This document shows positions 59,604 through 64,000 of a stretch of 64,000 bases of DNA, piece by piece. The DNA comes from Rhododendron vialii (lineage: Eukaryota > Streptophyta > Magnoliopsida > Ericales > Ericaceae), in NCBI RefSeq assembly GCF_030253575.1, contig NC_080560.1, forward strand, positions 35,639,501-35,703,500, read 5' to 3'. Made by a program: the position numbers and the translations under genes. The stretch's first letter is position 1. The number at the start of each line of letters is the position of its first letter. The notes beneath the pieces are model-generated. The model ran no database searches, was not told the origin of the DNA, and saw nothing but the letters and a program-made list of their open reading frames with translations.

Positions 59604-60807
59604 TGGATTTGTGGCAAGGTATGGTTTGCCCGTATAAATAGCCAGCAACCCAATTAGCCAAAAAGGAATTTGAGTCGAACTTGGCGATCTTTTGGCCGGC
59701 AATCTGAGAAAATACTTATTTTTTAAATTAATGGTAATAAATTATAAGAGAAAGATCTGTCTTATAAAATAAATAATAAATATTTAAAAAATAATAAGTT
59801 TAGCGGAACGAAGCATGATTAGATTTTCTTTTTGATTATACATGGTAGTCCAGCCAAAATGTGTGGGACCAACATCGGCGGACTTTCCGCAACCATTGTC
59901 TATTTTTTTTCTTTTTTAAATTATAAGCATGGAATAGAAAAATACAAGTATTTGAATCCACAACTTTCCAGGATTCCTAAAATCAGTGGATTGCGTCCTC
60001 CCACTGCCGTGCGCACGTGTAACGACTAGGGTTTTAAGAGAGAGAGAGAGTGTGTGTGCGCGCGCGTGCGCACGTGTTTGGGCTTCAAATTCAAGAATGA
60101 AGAATCTGAGTAAAAAAGAAACCAATTAATAAAAAACAAACCTCACTTTTTTCCAAAAGTTGCAAACTTGCAATAACTATAGGGGTGTTTTTGGAAGTCC
60201 AAATTTTTGGCTTTGTGCATTTTACTTATTGATTTTTTAGATTATGGTCAGAATGTGTTTTGAAATTGATAGAGTATTCGATAAATATGTGCAGAATGCA
60301 TTTTCCTATAGGAATGGTGTTCGAGAGATATATGCATAATACAATCCCTGAGTCTTTTTGTCAACTAAAATGAGAAATAAAAAAGTTCATCTTATCCGAG
60401 GCCCACCCATATCCAGGGTTTTGTTGGGAGCAGCAGTCCTGGATAAGCTATCCAGGTGGGATAAGCAATCCCCGTGCAAGGGAATAATTGAAACCCAGGG
60501 ATGAGGGTGTCGTTGGAGGTTATTCTTTCCCATTTAATGGGGTAGAGACGCAAGGGAACTAACGGTCACTACATATTCGATAGACAAATTACTACAAGAG
60601 GAGCAAATAATATGTAGTAAACCCAAACCTCAATGGATACGAGTGTAAATCAAAATTATCAATTCCGTTTTCTCATTTTACAATAACTAGACAATTGGTT
60701 AATTTGGTTTTGTCCAAGATATTTATTTTAAATCCCCTCTGTTTCTGAGAACATACGATCTCATTTATTCTGATACATAGTTATTCAATTATTTCAAAAT
60801 CTTATAA
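59570..60807. other. Upstream region of GSTU copy 4 and 3' flank of copy 5
   Basis: A (TG)n(AG)n microsatellite at 59569-59602 abuts the lost start codon. 59640-59830 matches 63725-63910 upstream of copy 5. 60108-60255 matches 26838-26949. 60245-60555 matches 54395-54717. 60665-60725 is a remnant of the poly(A)-tailed repeat, and AATAAA on the minus strand lies at 60764-60769. No other gene. Confidence 0.6.
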
Positions 60808-63638
<2,831 letters not shown>

Positions 63639-63695
<57 letters not shown>

Positions 63696-64000
63696 TGTAT
63701 TTGTGGCAAGCTATGGTTTGCCCGTGTAAATAGCCAGCAACCCAATTAGTCAAAAAGGAATTTGAGTCCAACTTGGCAATCTTTTGGCCGGCAATCTGAG
63801 AAAATATTTATTTTCTAAATTAAAGGTAATGAATTATAAGAGAAAGGTCTATCTTATAAAATAAAAAATAAATATTTAAAAAATAATAACTTTAGCGGAT
63901 CAAAGCATGATTAAATTTTCTTTCTAATTATACATGGTAGTGCAGCCAAAATGTATGAGATCAACATTGGTGAACTTTCCGCAACCATTGCCCTTTTTTT
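63639..64000. other. Upstream region of GSTU copy 5
   Basis: A (GT)n(GA)n microsatellite lies at about 63638-63697; on the sense strand it is a CT-then-CA leader. GGGTTGCTGGCTATTTACAC (minus strand, near 63740) corresponds to the conserved block seen before copies 2-4. The window ends in shared flank (TGGTAGTGCAGCCAAAATGT). Confidence 0.55.

Overview
The window is plant nuclear DNA, most likely from a eudicot. Genes carry GT-AG introns, and much of the sequence is AT-rich spacer full of small DNA transposons, retrotransposon remnants and (GA)n/(CT)n or (TA)n microsatellites. The family set (tau-class glutathione transferases, an XBAT-type ankyrin E3 ligase, PPR and MOR1 relics) is plant-specific. 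I cannot name the species from sequence alone.

Left edge (about 1-5 kb): the 5' half of an XBAT34/35-like ankyrin-repeat RING E3 ligase gene on the minus strand. Six exons join in a consistent reading frame (187 codons), and a SINE with a 12-bp target duplication sits in intron 1. From 5 to 14 kb there are no confident genes. This part holds several inverted-repeat DNA elements, including two related Mutator-type MITEs side by side (5.05-5.86 kb) and a 1.6-kb fold-back element (12.5-14.1 kb), each with a visible 9-10 bp target duplication.

Core content: a tandem array of five tau-class glutathione S-transferase (GSTU) genes, all on the minus strand and all with the same two-exon layout (318-bp exon 1, about 378-bp exon 2, phase-0 intron). 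Copies 1, 2 and 3 (15.6-24.5 kb) and copy 5 (60.8-63.6 kb) are intact 231-codon genes. Copy 4 (55.7-59.6 kb) is a pseudogene with ATG changed to ACG and Trp13 changed to TAG. A poly(A)-tailed non-LTR-like repeat accompanies the 3' side of copies 2-5 and was probably duplicated with them. The introns of copies 4 and 5 share two nested hAT-type MITEs. The pseudogene also has a solo LTR nested inside the inner MITE, so uninterrupted, one-element and two-element states can all be read within this window.

The array is split by a block of about 27.4 kb (26.95-54.40 kb). It holds a short non-autonomous LTR retrotransposon (27.4-29.8 kb), a solo LTR, degenerate gene fragments (a MOR1 microtubule-protein exon, a PPR gene with frameshift and stop, weaker TRM/DUF4378-like and remorin-like pieces), an unidentified set of exon-like segments (38.8-41.75 kb), two rounds of local segmental duplication (42.5-45.5 and 48.1-52.6 kb) and further MITEs. 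The likely biology is a detoxification gene cluster (glutathione conjugation of xenobiotics and stress metabolites in the cytosol) that expanded by tandem duplication and was then remodelled by transposons. I saw no CRISPR, operon, phage or defence-type system.
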